DNA from: Flavisolibacter ginsengisoli DSM 18119
GTDB taxonomy: Bacteria > Bacteroidota > Bacteroidia > Chitinophagales > Chitinophagaceae
Length of the DNA: 64,000 nt
Direction of reading: 5' to 3'
Assembly (NCBI RefSeq): GCF_900129295.1
Contig: NZ_FQUU01000003.1
Coordinates: 1-64,000, forward strand
Shown here: one piece after another, positions 17,633-28,343 of the stretch
Position numbering within the stretch: position 1 is the first letter of the stretch
Layout of the letters: each line of letters starts with the position of its first letter
Notes under the pieces: model-generated
What the model was told of the DNA's origin: nothing
Database searches by the model: none
What the model saw: only the letters and a program-made list of their open reading frames with translations
Position numbers and translations under genes: made by a program

Positions 17633-20600
17633 TTACATATTGCGCCGGTATTGTCCGCCTACTTCGTATAGCGCATGTGTTATCTGGCCAAGTGAACAAT
17701 ACTTGACAGTTTCCATTAATTCGGCAAATAAATTACCATTATTGATAGCTACCTCTTTCAGCTTTTGCAAAGCCTGGGTGTTTTTATTTTTATTTCGTTC
17801 CCAGAATGCATGCAGGTTTTGTATCTGTTGTTCTTTTTCTTCCCTGGTGGAACGGATGACCTCTCCGGGTAAAATAGTAGGACTGCCTTTTTTATTAAGA
17901 AAAGTATTTACTCCTATCAGTGGCAATTCACCTGTATGCTTTTGATGTTCATAATAAAGACTTTCTTCCTGTATTTTATTGCGCTGGTACATCCTTTCCA
18001 TTGCTCCAAGTACACCACCCCGTTCGGTAATGCGGTCAAATTCTGAAAGAACAGCTTCTTCCACAAGATTTGTCAATTCTTCAATAGCAAAGCTTCCCTG
18101 TATAAAGTTCTCTGTTTTAGCAGATCCCAGTTCCCTGTTGATGATCAATTGAATGGCCATAGCACGCCGTACACTTTCTTCAGTGGGTGTAGTAATCGCT
18201 TCATCATAGGCGTTGGTATGAAGGGAATTACAATTGTCATAAATGGCATACAGGGCCTGCAATGTGGTGCGTATATCATTAAAATCTATTTCCTGTGCAT
18301 GCAGCGACCTTCCGGAGGTTTGAATATGGTATTTTAATTTTTGTGACCGGTCATTGCCTTTGTATTTATATTTCATGGCCTTGGCCCATACTCTCCTGGC
18401 CACCCTGCCTATTACACTGTATTCGGCATCCATACCATTACTGAAGAAAAAAGAAAGATTGGGCGCAAAATCATCAATGTTCATACCCCTGCTCAGGTAA
18501 TATTCAACATAGGTAAATCCATTGGCAAGGGTAAATGCCAGTTGAGTGATGGGATTGGCGCCCGCTTCGGCTATATGGTAGCCCGATATAGAAACGCTAT
18601 AGAAGTTGCGTACTTTATTTTCAATAAAGTATTCCTGCACATCACCCATTAGCTTCAGCGCAAATTCAGTGGAAAATATACAGGTATTCTGTGCCTGGTC
18701 TTCTTTCAGTATATCAGCCTGCACTGTCCCTCTAACCTGGGAGAGCGCTTCCGCTTTTAGTTGAAGGTATATTTCGGCAGGAACCACTTCCTCACCTGAA
18801 AGTCCAAGCAGCTTCAGGCCGAGGCCATTATTACCATGCGGTAAGCGTTCAGGAGAGGATGGATCATAGTAAATAGGCTTTGGCAGGCGGCCATATTTTT
18901 TCTCAAGCACAGATTGTACCTCATTCCATTTGCCATTGGCTTCAATCCACTTTTCGCACTGCTGGTCAATGGCAGCGTTCATAAAAAAAGCAAGTAACAT
19001 GGGGGCTGGCCCATTAATGGTCATGGACACAGAGGTTTTGGGATCACAAAGGTCAAAGCCACTATATAACTTCTTTGCATCATCCACTGTGGCAATGCTA
19101 ACCCCGCTATTTCCTACTTTACCGTAAATATCAGGCCTGGGAGCAGGGTCTTCACCATACAACGTGACACTGTCAAAGGCCGTGGACAACCGTTTGGCAG
19201 GCTGCCCTTCTGAAACGTAGTGAAAACGTTTATTGGTGCGTTCAGGTCCTCCTTCGCCGGCAAACATCCTGGTGGGATCTTCACCCTGCCTTTTTAATTC
19301 AAATACACCCGCTGTATAAGGAAATTCTCCCGGGATGTTTTCCTGTAATTGCCATTTCAAAAGGTCACCCCAATCCTTATAAGCGGGTAAGACAACCTTT
19401 GGAATGTGTGTGCCGCTGAGAGAAATGGTGGTCAGTGATTGCCTGATCACTTTATCGCGGACCTGGTATTCAAAAAATTCCGAGGTATATTTTTTCACCT
19501 GCCCCGGCCATTTATCTATTAATCTTTTGCATTCAGGATGTAAAGCATCTTCCAATTGCCTCCGTAAAACATCAAGCTCATTATAGGCCGGTGATTCCTT
19601 CCCTACGGTTTCCAATACCCCATTTACCTGGTATAGTTTCGAAGCAATGGCAGATTGTTCGGTCACCCATTGATCATAGGTCCGGTTATTATCTGAAATT
19701 TCTGAGAGATACCTTATTCTTTTTGGGGGAATGATCTGGGATTTTGTTGAAGTATCTTTTATATGGGCATGCGTTTCAATGCCGGCGAATTCCTTTCCCG
19801 TCTTTTTTGAAATAGCCACAATTAGCTTTTCGAACAGCTCATTAACGCCAGGGTCATTGAACTGTGCTGCTATGGTTCCTACTATAGGTAATTCTTCATC
19901 TTTGGCAGTCCAAAGCTGGTGATTGCGCTTGAATTGCTTACGCACATCATGGAGGGCATCAAGTGCTCCCGCCTTGTCAAATTTATTGATGGCCACCACA
20001 TCGGCATAATCAAGCATATTGATCTTTTCCAATTGAGAAGCAGCACCATATTCAGGTGTCATTACGTATAGGCTGATATCACAATAGTCAAGAATAGAAG
20101 CATCGCTTTGCCCTACTCCTGCGCTTTCCAGGATAATAAAGTCAAAAGCTGCCTGCCTGCACACATCTATGGCATCCTGAACATATTCGCTGAGGGCCTT
20201 GTCGCTTTCTCTTGTTGCCAGTGAACGCATATAGGCTCTTGGTGATGAAATGGAATTCATGCGGATACGGTCGCCCAATAAAGCACCACCGGTTTTTTTC
20301 TTTGAAGGATCAACGGAGATCACTGCAATGGTCTTATCCCTGAAAGTGTTTAGGTAACGTCTAACGATTTCGTCCGTTACTGAAGATTTGCCTGCTCCGC
20401 CGGTGCCTGTAATGCCAAGTACAGGCGCATTAGCATTTAAGTTGTTGGCGGATATAGTCGTTTTGTTATTTGTAAAACCTGCTTCAGCCATTGTGATGGC
20501 CCGGGCTATACGCCGGATATCTTTTTTCTCGCCCAATGGCAATTTTCCATTCCATTTTTCAGAAGCTTTCCAAAAATCAGAATCTTTTTCACCTCCTTTG

Positions 20601-21031
20601 CCTTCATTTGTTTTGCACCTGTTGATGACGTCTTCAATCATTCCCTCCAATCCCATTTTTCTCCCATCATCGGGAGAATAGATGCGCGTGATTCCATAAT
20701 CCTGTAGCTCTTTGATCTCCTGCGGAAGAATGGTACCACCGCCGCCTCCGAATATTTTAATATGTCCACAACCGCTTTCATCAAGCAGGTCTTTTATATA
20801 TTTAAAGAACTCCACATGTCCACCCTGGTAAGAGGTGATGGCAATGCCCTGGGCATCTTCTTCAATGGCGCATTCCACTATTTCATGGGCGCTCCTATTA
20901 TGTCCCAGGTGAATGATCTCGGCACCTTTGCTTTGTAATATGCGGCGCATGATATTGATGGCAGCGTCGTGGCCATCAAAAAGTGAGGCTGCTGTAACGA
21001 TACGGACCTTTTGGGTTAATTCTTTATTCAT
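17633..21031 (-). CDS. icmF: Fused isobutyryl-CoA mutase IcmF
   Basis: The ATG at 21031 ([15 protein letters not shown]) gives 1132 residues; 11 more from an upstream ATG are possible. Order of domains: an N-terminal B12-binding domain with [10 protein letters not shown] and GGGGTILP (about 20-140), a MeaB-like GTPase chaperone with Walker [13 protein letters not shown] (about 206-217) and NKFD, and a C-terminal mutase TIM barrel with [13 protein letters not shown] and the acyl-CoA-binding segments. This is the IcmF arrangement, which interconverts isobutyryl-CoA and n-butyryl-CoA with adenosylcobalamin and self-repairs through its GTPase. Some IcmF proteins also take isovaleryl-CoA. It is divergent from the AmgK-like kinase gene, with 213 bp between starts. 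Confidence 0.95.
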   Translation of the reverse strand: MNKELTQKVRIVTAASLFDGHDAAINIMRRILQSKGAEIIHLGHNRSAHEIVECAIEEDAQGIAITSYQGGHVEFFKYIKDLLDESGCGHIKIFGGGGGTILPQEIKELQDYGITRIYSPDDGRKMGLEGMIEDVINRCKTNEGKGGEKDSDFWKASEKWNGKLPLGEKKDIRRIARAITMAEAGFTNNKTTISANNLNANAPVLGITGTGGAGKSSVTDEIVRRYLNTFRDKTIAVISVDPSKKKTGGALLGDRIRMNSISSPRAYMRSLATRESDKALSEYVQDAIDVCRQAAFDFIILESAGVGQSDASILDYCDISLYVMTPEYGAASQLEKINMLDYADVVAINKFDKAGALDALHDVRKQFKRNHQLWTAKDEELPIVGTIAAQFNDPGVNELFEKLIVAISKKTGKEFAGIETHAHIKDTSTKSQIIPPKRIRYLSEISDNNRTYDQWVTEQSAIASKLYQVNGVLETVGKESPAYNELDVLRRQLEDALHPECKRLIDKWPGQVKKYTSEFFEYQVRDKVIRQSLTTISLSGTHIPKVVLPAYKDWGDLLKWQLQENIPGEFPYTAGVFELKRQGEDPTRMFAGEGGPERTNKRFHYVSEGQPAKRLSTAFDSVTLYGEDPAPRPDIYGKVGNSGVSIATVDDAKKLYSGFDLCDPKTSVSMTINGPAPMLLAFFMNAAIDQQCEKWIEANGKWNEVQSVLEKKYGRLPKPIYYDPSSPERLPHGNNGLGLKLLGLSGEEVVPAEIYLQLKAEALSQVRGTVQADILKEDQAQNTCIFSTEFALKLMGDVQEYFIENKVRNFYSVSISGYHIAEAGANPITQLAFTLANGFTYVEYYLSRGMNIDDFAPNLSFFFSNGMDAEYSVIGRVARRVWAKAMKYKYKGNDRSQKLKYHIQTSGRSLHAQEIDFNDIRTTLQALYAIYDNCNSLHTNAYDEAITTPTEESVRRAMAIQLIINRELGSAKTENFIQGSFAIEELTNLVEEAVLSEFDRITERGGVLGAMERMYQRNKIQEESLYYEHQKHTGELPLIGVNTFLNKKGSPTILPGEVIRSTREEKEQQIQNLHAFWERNKNKNTQALQKLKEVAINNGNLFAELMETVKYCSLGQITHALYEVGGQYRRNM

Positions 21032-21244
21032 ATAATTGGCAAATCGGGGTATAAAGGTAGCCAAGGCCTGATTAACGAAGGCCAGGCTATGTATTTAGAT
21101 ACCTGTTTAATTCTTGCAAAATAAAGGCTTCCGTGATTCTTTATGGCCAACCGGCTGAATTCTGTTTGTAAACCATTTTATGTCAGTTGAAAAGAATTAC
21201 CTTTCTTAGCCAACCCTTTTTAACCAGGAAGGTATTTTTGTTGT

Positions 21245-22720
21245 ATGCAGTCTATAATAGATTCCGTTTCGCATTTGTATAGAAGCTGGTCCGGGAAAGA
21301 TCCCCACCACGTTGATGTGTTGCCTCAATCAGGAAGTGAAAGAAGGTATTTCAGATTGTATAATGAACGTGGAGAGACCGTGATAGGTACCTATGGATTA
21401 AATGTCGCAGAAAATGAAGCATTCATTTATTTTTCAGGTCATTTCGCCAAAAGGGGATTGCCTGTTCCGCGTATTCTTGGTATCAACCATGACAGGATCG
21501 TTTACCTGCAGGAGGACTTTGATAATGTTTCTTTACTGGATATGCTGGAAAAGCATGGATTTACAGACCAGGTGTACAGTTTATTCAGGGAAAGCCTGCA
21601 CCAACTAGCAAGATTACAGGTATATGGCGACGAAGGATTGGATTATAATAAATGCCTGACCAATAAAGAATTTGGTAAGCAGGCCATCATGGCTGATCTG
21701 CTTTATTTTAAGTACTACTTTTTAGATGCTTTGCGCAAGCCTTATGATAAACAGAAACTGATAGATGATTTTGAGGCCCTGAGCAATTACCTCACACATA
21801 CAGAATATAAATACTTCATGTACCGTGATTGCCAAAGCAGGAATATCATGGTGAAAGAAGACAATTCTGTTCATTTTATAGATTACCAGGGAGGAATGAA
21901 AGGAGCTCCACAGTATGATGTGGCAAGTATGATATGGCAGGCAAGGGCCAATCTTCCTGATGACTGGAAAGCGAACCTCCTGGAAGATTATATGAACTCT
22001 TTTGAAAGCATCATCCAGGATTCTATCGATAAAGAAGTATTTCGCAGCCAGTATAATGGTTATGTCCTCATCCGGTTATTACAGGTATTGGGAGCTTATG
22101 GTTTTCGTGGATTGTTTGAACGCAAGGCCCAGTTTCTAACCAGCATACCTCTTGCACTTCAAAACTTAAGTTGGTTTATTGAAAACCATAGCCTGGGAAT
22201 TGTAGTGCCCGAATTCAGAAAGGTCTTGAATATTTGTATAGACCAGGAAGTAATGGAACGCTTCAATCCTGTGCAGGCAGATGAAGAGACTCCCTTGCTG
22301 GTAAAGGTCAGCAGCTTTTCCTACCGTAAGGGCATTCCTGAAGATTCCAGCGGTAATGGTGGAGGTTTTGTTTTTGATTGCAGGGGCATCGATAACCCCG
22401 GTCGACATGATATATACAAAGAGGTTCATGGCCGGGATAAACCGGTTATGGAATACCTGGAACGCCAGACAAAGATGGAAGACTTCCTGAACAGTGTTTT
22501 TGATATTGTCGACATTTCAGTGGAAGCATATATAAAAAGAGGGTTCACCAGCCTCTGCGTAAATTTTGGTTGCACAGGTGGCCAGCACAGAAGTGTGTAT
22601 GCAGCGGATGCATTGGCAAGACATTTGAAAACAAAGTTTAAGGTGAAAATAGAATTGACTCACCGGGAACAGGAGGCCAAAGACTGGAAGAATACGGTAG
22701 TTAAAAAGGAGGAATTGTGA
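21245..22720 (+). CDS. AmgK-like sugar kinase fused to a RapZ C-terminal domain
   Basis: The 491-residue protein has two parts. Residues about 1-330 form an aminoglycoside-phosphotransferase fold with the catalytic YRDCQSRNIM (193-202) and HFIDYQGG motifs, closest in style to AmgK, the kinase that makes the 1-phosphates of MurNAc and GlcNAc. Residues about 365-485 match the RapZ C-terminal domain: FVFDCRGIDNPG and NFGCTGGQHRSVYAA (near 440). In E. coli that domain binds glucosamine-6-phosphate and RNA. Its stop overlaps the GTG start of a MurU-like gene by 3 bp, so kinase and uridylyltransferase are translationally coupled. A role in peptidoglycan sugar recycling is strongly suggested; a sensing role for the RapZ domain is inference. 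Confidence 0.82.
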   Translation: MQSIIDSVSHLYRSWSGKDPHHVDVLPQSGSERRYFRLYNERGETVIGTYGLNVAENEAFIYFSGHFAKRGLPVPRILGINHDRIVYLQEDFDNVSLLDMLEKHGFTDQVYSLFRESLHQLARLQVYGDEGLDYNKCLTNKEFGKQAIMADLLYFKYYFLDALRKPYDKQKLIDDFEALSNYLTHTEYKYFMYRDCQSRNIMVKEDNSVHFIDYQGGMKGAPQYDVASMIWQARANLPDDWKANLLEDYMNSFESIIQDSIDKEVFRSQYNGYVLIRLLQVLGAYGFRGLFERKAQFLTSIPLALQNLSWFIENHSLGIVVPEFRKVLNICIDQEVMERFNPVQADEETPLLVKVSSFSYRKGIPEDSSGNGGGFVFDCRGIDNPGRHDIYKEVHGRDKPVMEYLERQTKMEDFLNSVFDIVDISVEAYIKRGFTSLCVNFGCTGGQHRSVYAADALARHLKTKFKVKIELTHREQEAKDWKNTVVKKEEL

Positions 22721-23430
22721 AAGCAATGATATTTTGTGCAGGATTGGGTACGCGTTTTAAGCCATGGACTGATACTCATCCGAAAGCATTAGCTATTGTC
22801 AATGGTAAAAGCCTCTTACAACGCAATGTAGAGTACCTGCAGAAATATGATATAATGGATTTTGTGGTGAATGTGCATCATTTTGCCGACCAAATCATAG
22901 ATGCAATTGATAAATCAAAAGGTTGGGGCAGTAATATCACTATAAGTGATGAAAAAGATGAAGTGCTGGAAACGGGTGGGGGATTGATGAAAGCAAGAAA
23001 ATTCCTGGAAGGGGATGCCTTTCTTACCATAAATGTGGATATACTAACGGATGCCAACCTGAAATATTTCCTGGCCACCCATCAACAGGAAAACTCATTG
23101 ATCACCCTGGCTATTACCAACAGGAAGACATCCCGATACCTGCTTTTCAATAAATATAATCGCTTATGCGGCTGGAGGAATATACAAACAAGGGAAGAAA
23201 GAATAGCACTGGAAGCAAAGGATATGTTTGAAAAAGCTTACAGTGGGCTTGCCATATTCGAACCGGGCGTTTTTGATTTGATAACATTACAACATAAGTT
23301 TTCACTGATTGATGTATATCTTTCCCTGGCGCATGATAATAAAATTGCAGGGTTCGACCATAGTGAGAGTAAATTTTTAGATGTAGGGAAGCCTGAAAGC
23401 GTGGAATTGGCGGAACGGCTATTCGAATAA
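22717..23430 (+). CDS. MurU-like sugar-1-phosphate nucleotidyltransferase
   Basis: The 237-residue protein starts with GTG at 22717 behind AAAAAGGAGG, an unusually strong Shine-Dalgarno for this genome. It has the nucleotidyltransferase loop FCAGLGTRFKPWT (6-18) and Lys in HPKALA, NVHHFADQI, the ETGGG motif (near 89) and NVDILTD near 108 for metal binding. This layout fits MurU, which makes UDP-MurNAc from MurNAc-1-phosphate, and its coupling with an AmgK-like kinase supports that. A hexose-1-phosphate guanylyl- or thymidylyltransferase is the alternative. Confidence 0.8.
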   Translation: MKAMIFCAGLGTRFKPWTDTHPKALAIVNGKSLLQRNVEYLQKYDIMDFVVNVHHFADQIIDAIDKSKGWGSNITISDEKDEVLETGGGLMKARKFLEGDAFLTINVDILTDANLKYFLATHQQENSLITLAITNRKTSRYLLFNKYNRLCGWRNIQTREERIALEAKDMFEKAYSGLAIFEPGVFDLITLQHKFSLIDVYLSLAHDNKIAGFDHSESKFLDVGKPESVELAERLFE

Positions 23431-23587
23431 CTTCACAAGCACATTTTATACTTATAAAGCATGGTTAGCTTTACAGTTTTTAACCAGACATTTAACAGCA
23501 GGAAATGCTAAAAAGGATTACTGTTGTAAGTACACTATACAACAACTCTATAAAAACATTTAATTTACAACCCTTATTCTTGACAAT

Positions 23588-25534
23588 ATGAAGAAACTTG
23601 CCCTGTTTGTAATGGCGAATAGCCTGGTACTGCTTGTATTTTCTCAATCTAATTACGACCATAAAAAATTATTCGATCCCCAGTTTTACCCTGTAGCTGC
23701 CAATGAGTTTCGTAGCTCAGGTGGTGAGCCCGGTCCAAAATACTGGCAAAACCGGGCAGATTATAAGATCAATAGTACGCTGGACACTGCCCAGCATAAA
23801 GTAACAGGATCTGTAGAGATCACTTATACGAACAACAGTCCTGATAACTTAAACTTCCTCTGGTTGCAAATGGATCAAAATATTTACAAGGAGGATTCAA
23901 GGGGCTCTGCTACTACCACGCAAACAGGTGGCAGATGGGCCAATGCTAATTTCACACAAGGAGATGTGATCAAATCAATTACTGTGGAATCTGAGGGGAA
24001 GAAATATACCCCGGAATATAAAACCACAGATACAAGAATGCAGGTGTGGTTGCAGCAATCTTTGAAACCTGCAGGTAGCAAAACAAAGATTACCCTCAGT
24101 TATGAATTTGTAATACCTGAATATGGTACAGATCGTATGGGTAGATTGAATACAAAGAATGGCTGGATATATGAAGTGGCGCAGTGGTTTCCCCGCATGG
24201 CTGTATATGATGATATCCAGGGTTGGAACACTTTACCTTATTTGGGAGCAGGTGAATTTTACCTGGAATATGGAGATATTGAGTATGCTATAACAGCTCC
24301 GGCCAATTTGATCATTGTAGGTTCAGGGGAATTGCAAAATGAAAAGGAAGTATTAACACCCGCACAGGTTAGCCGCCTTAGCAATGCACGCAATAGTGAC
24401 AAGACTGTTGTTTTGCGCAGTGCAGAGGAAGTTAAAGATCCAAAGTCGAGGCCTTCATCTGCCAACCTTACCTGGAAATTCAAGATCCAGAATACAAGGG
24501 ATGTGGCCTGGGCTGCTTCTAAGGCATTTGTATGGGACGCTGCACGTATCAATTTGCCAAGTGGTAAAAAATCTTTAGCCATGAGTGCTTACCCGGTAGA
24601 AAGCATAAAGAAGGATGGCTGGCAAAGAAGCACTGAAATGGTAAAAGCTTCTATAGAACATTACTCCAATCAATGGTTTGAATTTCCATACCCTGTTGCT
24701 ACCAATGTGGCAGGAATTGTAGGTGGTATGGAATACCCGGGAATTGTCTTCTGTAGTTCTTCAAGCATTGGTGGAGATCTTTGGGGTGTTACGGATCATG
24801 AATTTGGGCATACTTGGTTTCCTATGATCGTTGGAAGCAATGAGCGTAAATATGCCTGGATGGATGAAGGCTTCAATACATTCATTAATGATATCTCAAC
24901 TAAGGCTTTCAACAAGGGCGAATATGCACAGTTTTCTTTTTTCCCGGAGGATGAAATGATAAAGTCTGTATTTAATGAAAAGATGGATCCCTTGTGGGCT
25001 ACACCTGAAGTAATACAGCAGCCTAACCTGGGTATTGCGGCTTACCTGAAGCCCTCTATGATGTTGCATGCTTTAAGAGATGTTGTTCTTGGACCTGATC
25101 GGTTTGATAAGGCATTCAGAACCTATATAAGCCGCTGGGCATTTAAACACCCAACGCCATATGATTTCTTCAGAACAATGGAAAATGTGGGCGGGGAAGA
25201 TCTTGCATGGTTCTGGAGAGAATGGATATTCAACAACTATAAACTTGACCAATCAGTAGCAGGTGTAAAATATAATGATAATGTTCCTGAGAAGGGTGCA
25301 TCGATAACTGTAGAGAACTTACAGGAAATGGCTATGCCTGTAACCGTATTGGTGAAGGAAGCCAATGGTAAACAACAAAGGATCAATCTCCCGGTGGAAG
25401 TCTGGCAAAGAGGATCGGAATGGACGTTTAACGTAAACACTACCAGCCGCATTACAGATGTAGTACTGGATCCTGATAAGAATCTTCCGGATATTAACAG
25501 GAAGAATAATAGCCTGAATTCAAAAGGCTTTTAG
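23588..25534 (+). CDS. M1-family zinc metallopeptidase, exported
   Basis: The 648-residue precursor begins with a signal peptide ([20 protein letters not shown]). The N-terminal beta domain has the M1-like strands ([23 protein letters not shown]). The catalytic domain holds [10 protein letters not shown], the M1 exopeptidase-type motif, then HEFGH at 404-408 and the third zinc ligand in WMDEGFNTF some 20 residues later. A short beta domain ends the protein. It probably acts in the periplasm or on the cell surface as an aminopeptidase; the substrates are unknown. A strong terminator follows. Confidence 0.92.
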   Translation: MKKLALFVMANSLVLLVFSQSNYDHKKLFDPQFYPVAANEFRSSGGEPGPKYWQNRADYKINSTLDTAQHKVTGSVEITYTNNSPDNLNFLWLQMDQNIYKEDSRGSATTTQTGGRWANANFTQGDVIKSITVESEGKKYTPEYKTTDTRMQVWLQQSLKPAGSKTKITLSYEFVIPEYGTDRMGRLNTKNGWIYEVAQWFPRMAVYDDIQGWNTLPYLGAGEFYLEYGDIEYAITAPANLIIVGSGELQNEKEVLTPAQVSRLSNARNSDKTVVLRSAEEVKDPKSRPSSANLTWKFKIQNTRDVAWAASKAFVWDAARINLPSGKKSLAMSAYPVESIKKDGWQRSTEMVKASIEHYSNQWFEFPYPVATNVAGIVGGMEYPGIVFCSSSSIGGDLWGVTDHEFGHTWFPMIVGSNERKYAWMDEGFNTFINDISTKAFNKGEYAQFSFFPEDEMIKSVFNEKMDPLWATPEVIQQPNLGIAAYLKPSMMLHALRDVVLGPDRFDKAFRTYISRWAFKHPTPYDFFRTMENVGGEDLAWFWREWIFNNYKLDQSVAGVKYNDNVPEKGASITVENLQEMAMPVTVLVKEANGKQQRINLPVEVWQRGSEWTFNVNTTSRITDVVLDPDKNLPDINRKNNSLNSKGF

Positions 25535-25553
25535 GAAGACATTTTAAAATAAT

Positions 25554-25594
25554 AATAGTAAGGCACCGTGTTAATTACATGGTGCCTTACTATT
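25554..25594. terminator. Bidirectional intrinsic terminator
   Basis: AATAGTAAGGCACC (25554-25567) pairs perfectly with GGTGCCTTACTATT (25581-25594). It ends the M1 peptidase transcript and overlaps the stop of the convergent phosphoesterase gene. Confidence 0.88.
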
Positions 25595-26696
25595 TGGTGC
25601 CATTAATTGTTTCCAATAATTCCTCAATAGGCGATTCTTCCAAAATGATCCTTTGTGCTGTTCCCTGTTTGGAATGCCATTTTATGAGCCGAAAACAATT
25701 CTCTTCTATCTCAATGCCCGTAATATCTCCATCACTATAACAACAGCAACCTGAATTAAAATAGGTTGGTTTTAAACGGAGGTAATCTTCTGAAATTTTT
25801 GAGTATTCAAATTTTCTAGCTTGTATTTCTTTTTCCAGGGCCTCAATCATGCCCTTGTCATTTAGTTTTTGTGCATACTGTAATTGCCGGTACAATCTTT
25901 CAATATGCGTTAATGCTTCAAAAACCGGCTGATGTGTGTGCCCTGTTATGAGGAAGAGGTCTTGTTGCTGAGCACTCCATTCATACATCATCTCATTATG
26001 CACGGTTTTTAATTGTGCATCGTAAGCAGGCGTATTTGGATTGATCTTTAAGTAAGATTGTAAAGGCCCCCAGATCCTGGATATAAAGAATTTACTCAGC
26101 ATATTTCCATCGCTTATTTCATCTCCCTGGTGGCCATGGGTGCAAAATATATTGATGGTCCTTTCATTGATCCTGGTCTGCAGGATCACACCCTCATAAA
26201 TAGGAACATCATAACCATAAGCTTCTTTTAATTGCATGCCTGCAAAAGGATCGTTATCCCAATAAAGATCATGGTTGCCAAATATCTTTATAAAGGCGTT
26301 TTTTGGAATGAAGCGGGCTTCTTTTTCGAATGAGGGCTGTTGCGCTTTCTTTACGGAAGGCCAAAGATTTTCCCAGAGTTCTTCACTATCTCCCAGGGCA
26401 ATAAAATGAAAGCCCTTTGTGTCATAGTAATCCAGTGCGGCCAGGTAGTTGGGCTCGCATAACATAAAATCATCTGCACCATTCCTTCGGCCCTTATGCA
26501 TGTCTGAAAATATGATAAACTTACCGGTGTGAATATCAAAAGGGATCACCAATCCTTTTTTTGTTTTTCCATTCAAAATACAGGATAAAAGATCACTGAG
26601 AGCGGTGAATACACGTTGCTTGTTTGGATGTGAAGAATATTTGGCACTAAACCACAACACTGGTTTCAACAATAATCGTCTCAGAAATTTTTGCAT
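25590..26696 (-). CDS. Metallophosphoesterase
   Basis: Starting at the ATG at 26696 the product has 368 residues; the upstream open frame begins only with TTG at 26753. Calcineurin-like motifs are complete: FSDMHKGRRNG (D-x-H), ALGDSEELWE (GD-x-x-E), FGNHDLYWD (GNHD), CTHGHQGD and LITGHTHQPVFE (GHTH). The variant resembles UDP-2,3-diacylglucosamine hydrolase-like and other lipid or nucleotide phosphoesterases, but the substrate is unknown. A Cys-rich SGCCCYSDGD segment lies near residue 325. It is a single gene convergent with the M1 peptidase. Confidence 0.85.
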   Translation of the reverse strand: MQKFLRRLLLKPVLWFSAKYSSHPNKQRVFTALSDLLSCILNGKTKKGLVIPFDIHTGKFIIFSDMHKGRRNGADDFMLCEPNYLAALDYYDTKGFHFIALGDSEELWENLWPSVKKAQQPSFEKEARFIPKNAFIKIFGNHDLYWDNDPFAGMQLKEAYGYDVPIYEGVILQTRINERTINIFCTHGHQGDEISDGNMLSKFFISRIWGPLQSYLKINPNTPAYDAQLKTVHNEMMYEWSAQQQDLFLITGHTHQPVFEALTHIERLYRQLQYAQKLNDKGMIEALEKEIQARKFEYSKISEDYLRLKPTYFNSGCCCYSDGDITGIEIEENCFRLIKWHSKQGTAQRIILEESPIEELLETINGTK

Positions 26697-26891
26697 TGCC
26701 CTGGAATAAATGGATTGATCTGTTGTTTCTTTTTTGAAATTAAGGAAAAGCAAGTGTCTTCAGGAAGTAACTTATATTTTATTAATGGATTTATAATTTC
26801 TGAAACTATCTATCAATACTTGTACTGCTATCCACTGGTAGTATTAATCTTCTTTAATAAATCGATAGTGTGTCCTTATGGTTACCATATC

Positions 26892-26983
26892 ATATACCCG
26901 TACTAAGTCCCTAGTATCCACGTACTATCGCAGTTGTTTCCCCGTACGTGAGCGGGAATCGTTCGGGGATGGTACGGGTATAT
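26892..26983. repeat. Nested inverted repeats in a 473-bp intergenic region
   Basis: A 12-bp perfect inverted repeat (ATATACCCGTAC at 26892-26903 and its complement at 26972-26983) encloses a second one of 7 bp (CACGTAC at 26919-26925, GTACGTG at 26944-26950) and an alternative CCCCG/CGGGG pair (26940-26944 with 26964-26968). It is more G+C-rich than its surroundings. It could be a structured RNA, an operator cluster or a remnant of a mobile element. The rest of 26697-27108 shows no gene. Confidence 0.55.
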
Positions 26984-27109
26984 AGCAGGGATACTCAGAG
27001 GAAAGCATCCTGTTGCCCTTCCGTTGGTCTAGCGTTACTATTTACCTTCAATTAAGATGGTTCATTTTAAATAATAGTTTTCTGAGTTATGCTAACTTCC
27101 ATACAAGTA

Positions 27110-27144
27110 AAAAAGGCTTTCCTGTAAATCAGTAAAGCCTTTTA
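27110..27144 (-). terminator. Intrinsic terminator downstream of the RidA gene
   Basis: AAAAGGCTTT (27111-27120) pairs with AAAGCCTTTT (27134-27143), with a T-tract on the minus strand, 25 bp past the RidA stop. Confidence 0.8.
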
Positions 27145-27169
27145 TAAATAGTTAGAGTGTTGTAATTAA

Positions 27170-27553
27170 TTACGCCTTCACGCCGATCATACTGATCTCT
27201 ACGTTCACAAATTTAGGAAGCGCAGATACCTGGACTGTTTCCCTTGCAGGAAAACTATCAGAAAAATATTTGCCATAGATCTCATTGATCTCGCTAAACC
27301 GGTTCATGTCGGTAATAAATATGGTGGACTTTACCACATCATTAAAGGTCATTCCGGCTTCCTGTAAAATAGCTTTAAGGTTTTGCATCACCTGGTGAGT
27401 TTCTTCCTGGATATCGCGATTTTTTAAATTTCCTGTGGATGGGTCAATGCAAACCTGGCCGGAAATGTAGATGGTGTCTTTGACCAGGATAGCCTGGTTA
27501 TAAGGGCCTATGGGTGCGGGAGCGTTTTTAGTAGTTATGATCTTTTTTTCCAT
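27170..27553 (-). CDS. ridA: RidA family enamine/imine deaminase
   Basis: The 127-residue protein has the RidA hallmarks: APAPIGPYNQAILVKDTIYISGQV at the N-terminus, THQVMQNLKAILQEAGMTFNDVVKSTIFITDM in the middle, and FPARETVQVSALPKFVNVEISMI at the C-terminus, including the Arg that holds the substrate carboxylate. RidA proteins form trimers and hydrolyse reactive 2-aminoacrylate formed by PLP enzymes. The length is standard. It is a single gene with its own terminator. Confidence 0.95.
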   Translation of the reverse strand: MEKKIITTKNAPAPIGPYNQAILVKDTIYISGQVCIDPSTGNLKNRDIQEETHQVMQNLKAILQEAGMTFNDVVKSTIFITDMNRFSEINEIYGKYFSDSFPARETVQVSALPKFVNVEISMIGVKA

Positions 27554-27624
27554 ACTACGAATTACATGATTTTATGTGGATTCCTGTAATAAATTTTAAA
27601 CCGCTAAGTCATGAATTTGTATAA

Positions 27625-28245
27625 ATGGATATAAATAAGGTAATTCGTGTGATGCAGATCGTAATTCTTACAGGTGAATCTTTGAAGGGAGAATTAGTTC
27701 AAAATGGCACAGAGCCTTCCCTTGAATGTATTTATGTGGATAGCGTTGGTGAAATGCTGAAGCATGAATATGCAGACGGTTTTGTGGACCTGCTTTTCGA
27801 ACCCACCAATGAAAGGATAAAAGCATTAAAAGGTTTATTACCAAAGCCTGTCATTATTAATAGTGTGATACATACATTAGGAATGCTTTCTGCAGACTTC
27901 ATTCGCATAAATGGTTGGCCAACATTTTTAGCGTCCGGGTTGGTTGAAGGGGCTGCTTCTGAATCTCAAAAAGGAAAGGGTGAAAATATATTGAATCAGT
28001 TTCGTAAACAGGTTTGCTGGGTGCCAGATATTACAGGGTTTGTCTCTGCCAGGGTAGTCTGTAAGATCATCAATGAAGCATGGTTAGCAGTGGAAGAAAA
28101 TGTAAGCACACCCGCTGAAATAGATCTTGCTATGAAATTAGGAACGAATTATCCTTATGGTCCACTGGAATGGGCAGAAAAGATTGGTATTAATAAGGTG
28201 AAGTCCCTGCTGGAGCATATGCAAACACATAAATCAACACTTTAA
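27625..28245 (+). CDS. 3-hydroxyacyl-CoA dehydrogenase C-terminal-domain protein
   Basis: Residues about 90-200 of this 206-residue protein match the helical C-terminal domain of 3-hydroxyacyl-CoA dehydrogenase: VPDITGFVSARVVCKIINEA, a THAEID-like region at VSTPAEIDLAMKLGTNYPYGPLEWAEKIG. The first 90 residues look like the late strands of a Rossmann fold (PKPVIINSVIHTLG) but lack the GxGxxG NAD motif. It is therefore either a stand-alone non-redox relative or a divergent dehydrogenase. A catalytic claim is not justified; the domain match is good. Confidence 0.72.
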   Translation: MDINKVIRVMQIVILTGESLKGELVQNGTEPSLECIYVDSVGEMLKHEYADGFVDLLFEPTNERIKALKGLLPKPVIINSVIHTLGMLSADFIRINGWPTFLASGLVEGAASESQKGKGENILNQFRKQVCWVPDITGFVSARVVCKIINEAWLAVEENVSTPAEIDLAMKLGTNYPYGPLEWAEKIGINKVKSLLEHMQTHKSTL

Positions 28246-28343
28246 TTTAAATGATCACCTATTTAGTGTGGATATTTTTTTGTTGGCATATGCTAAAATA
28301 ATTAGTAAATTGCAATAAGATTATTCACCCTTAAAAGGATAAT

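Noticed and set aside
21233-21240. TATTTTTG as the promoter of the kinase-RapZ gene
   Set aside because: It matches the -7 consensus but lies 4 bp before the ATG, so transcription would begin inside the coding region; no -33 box fits.
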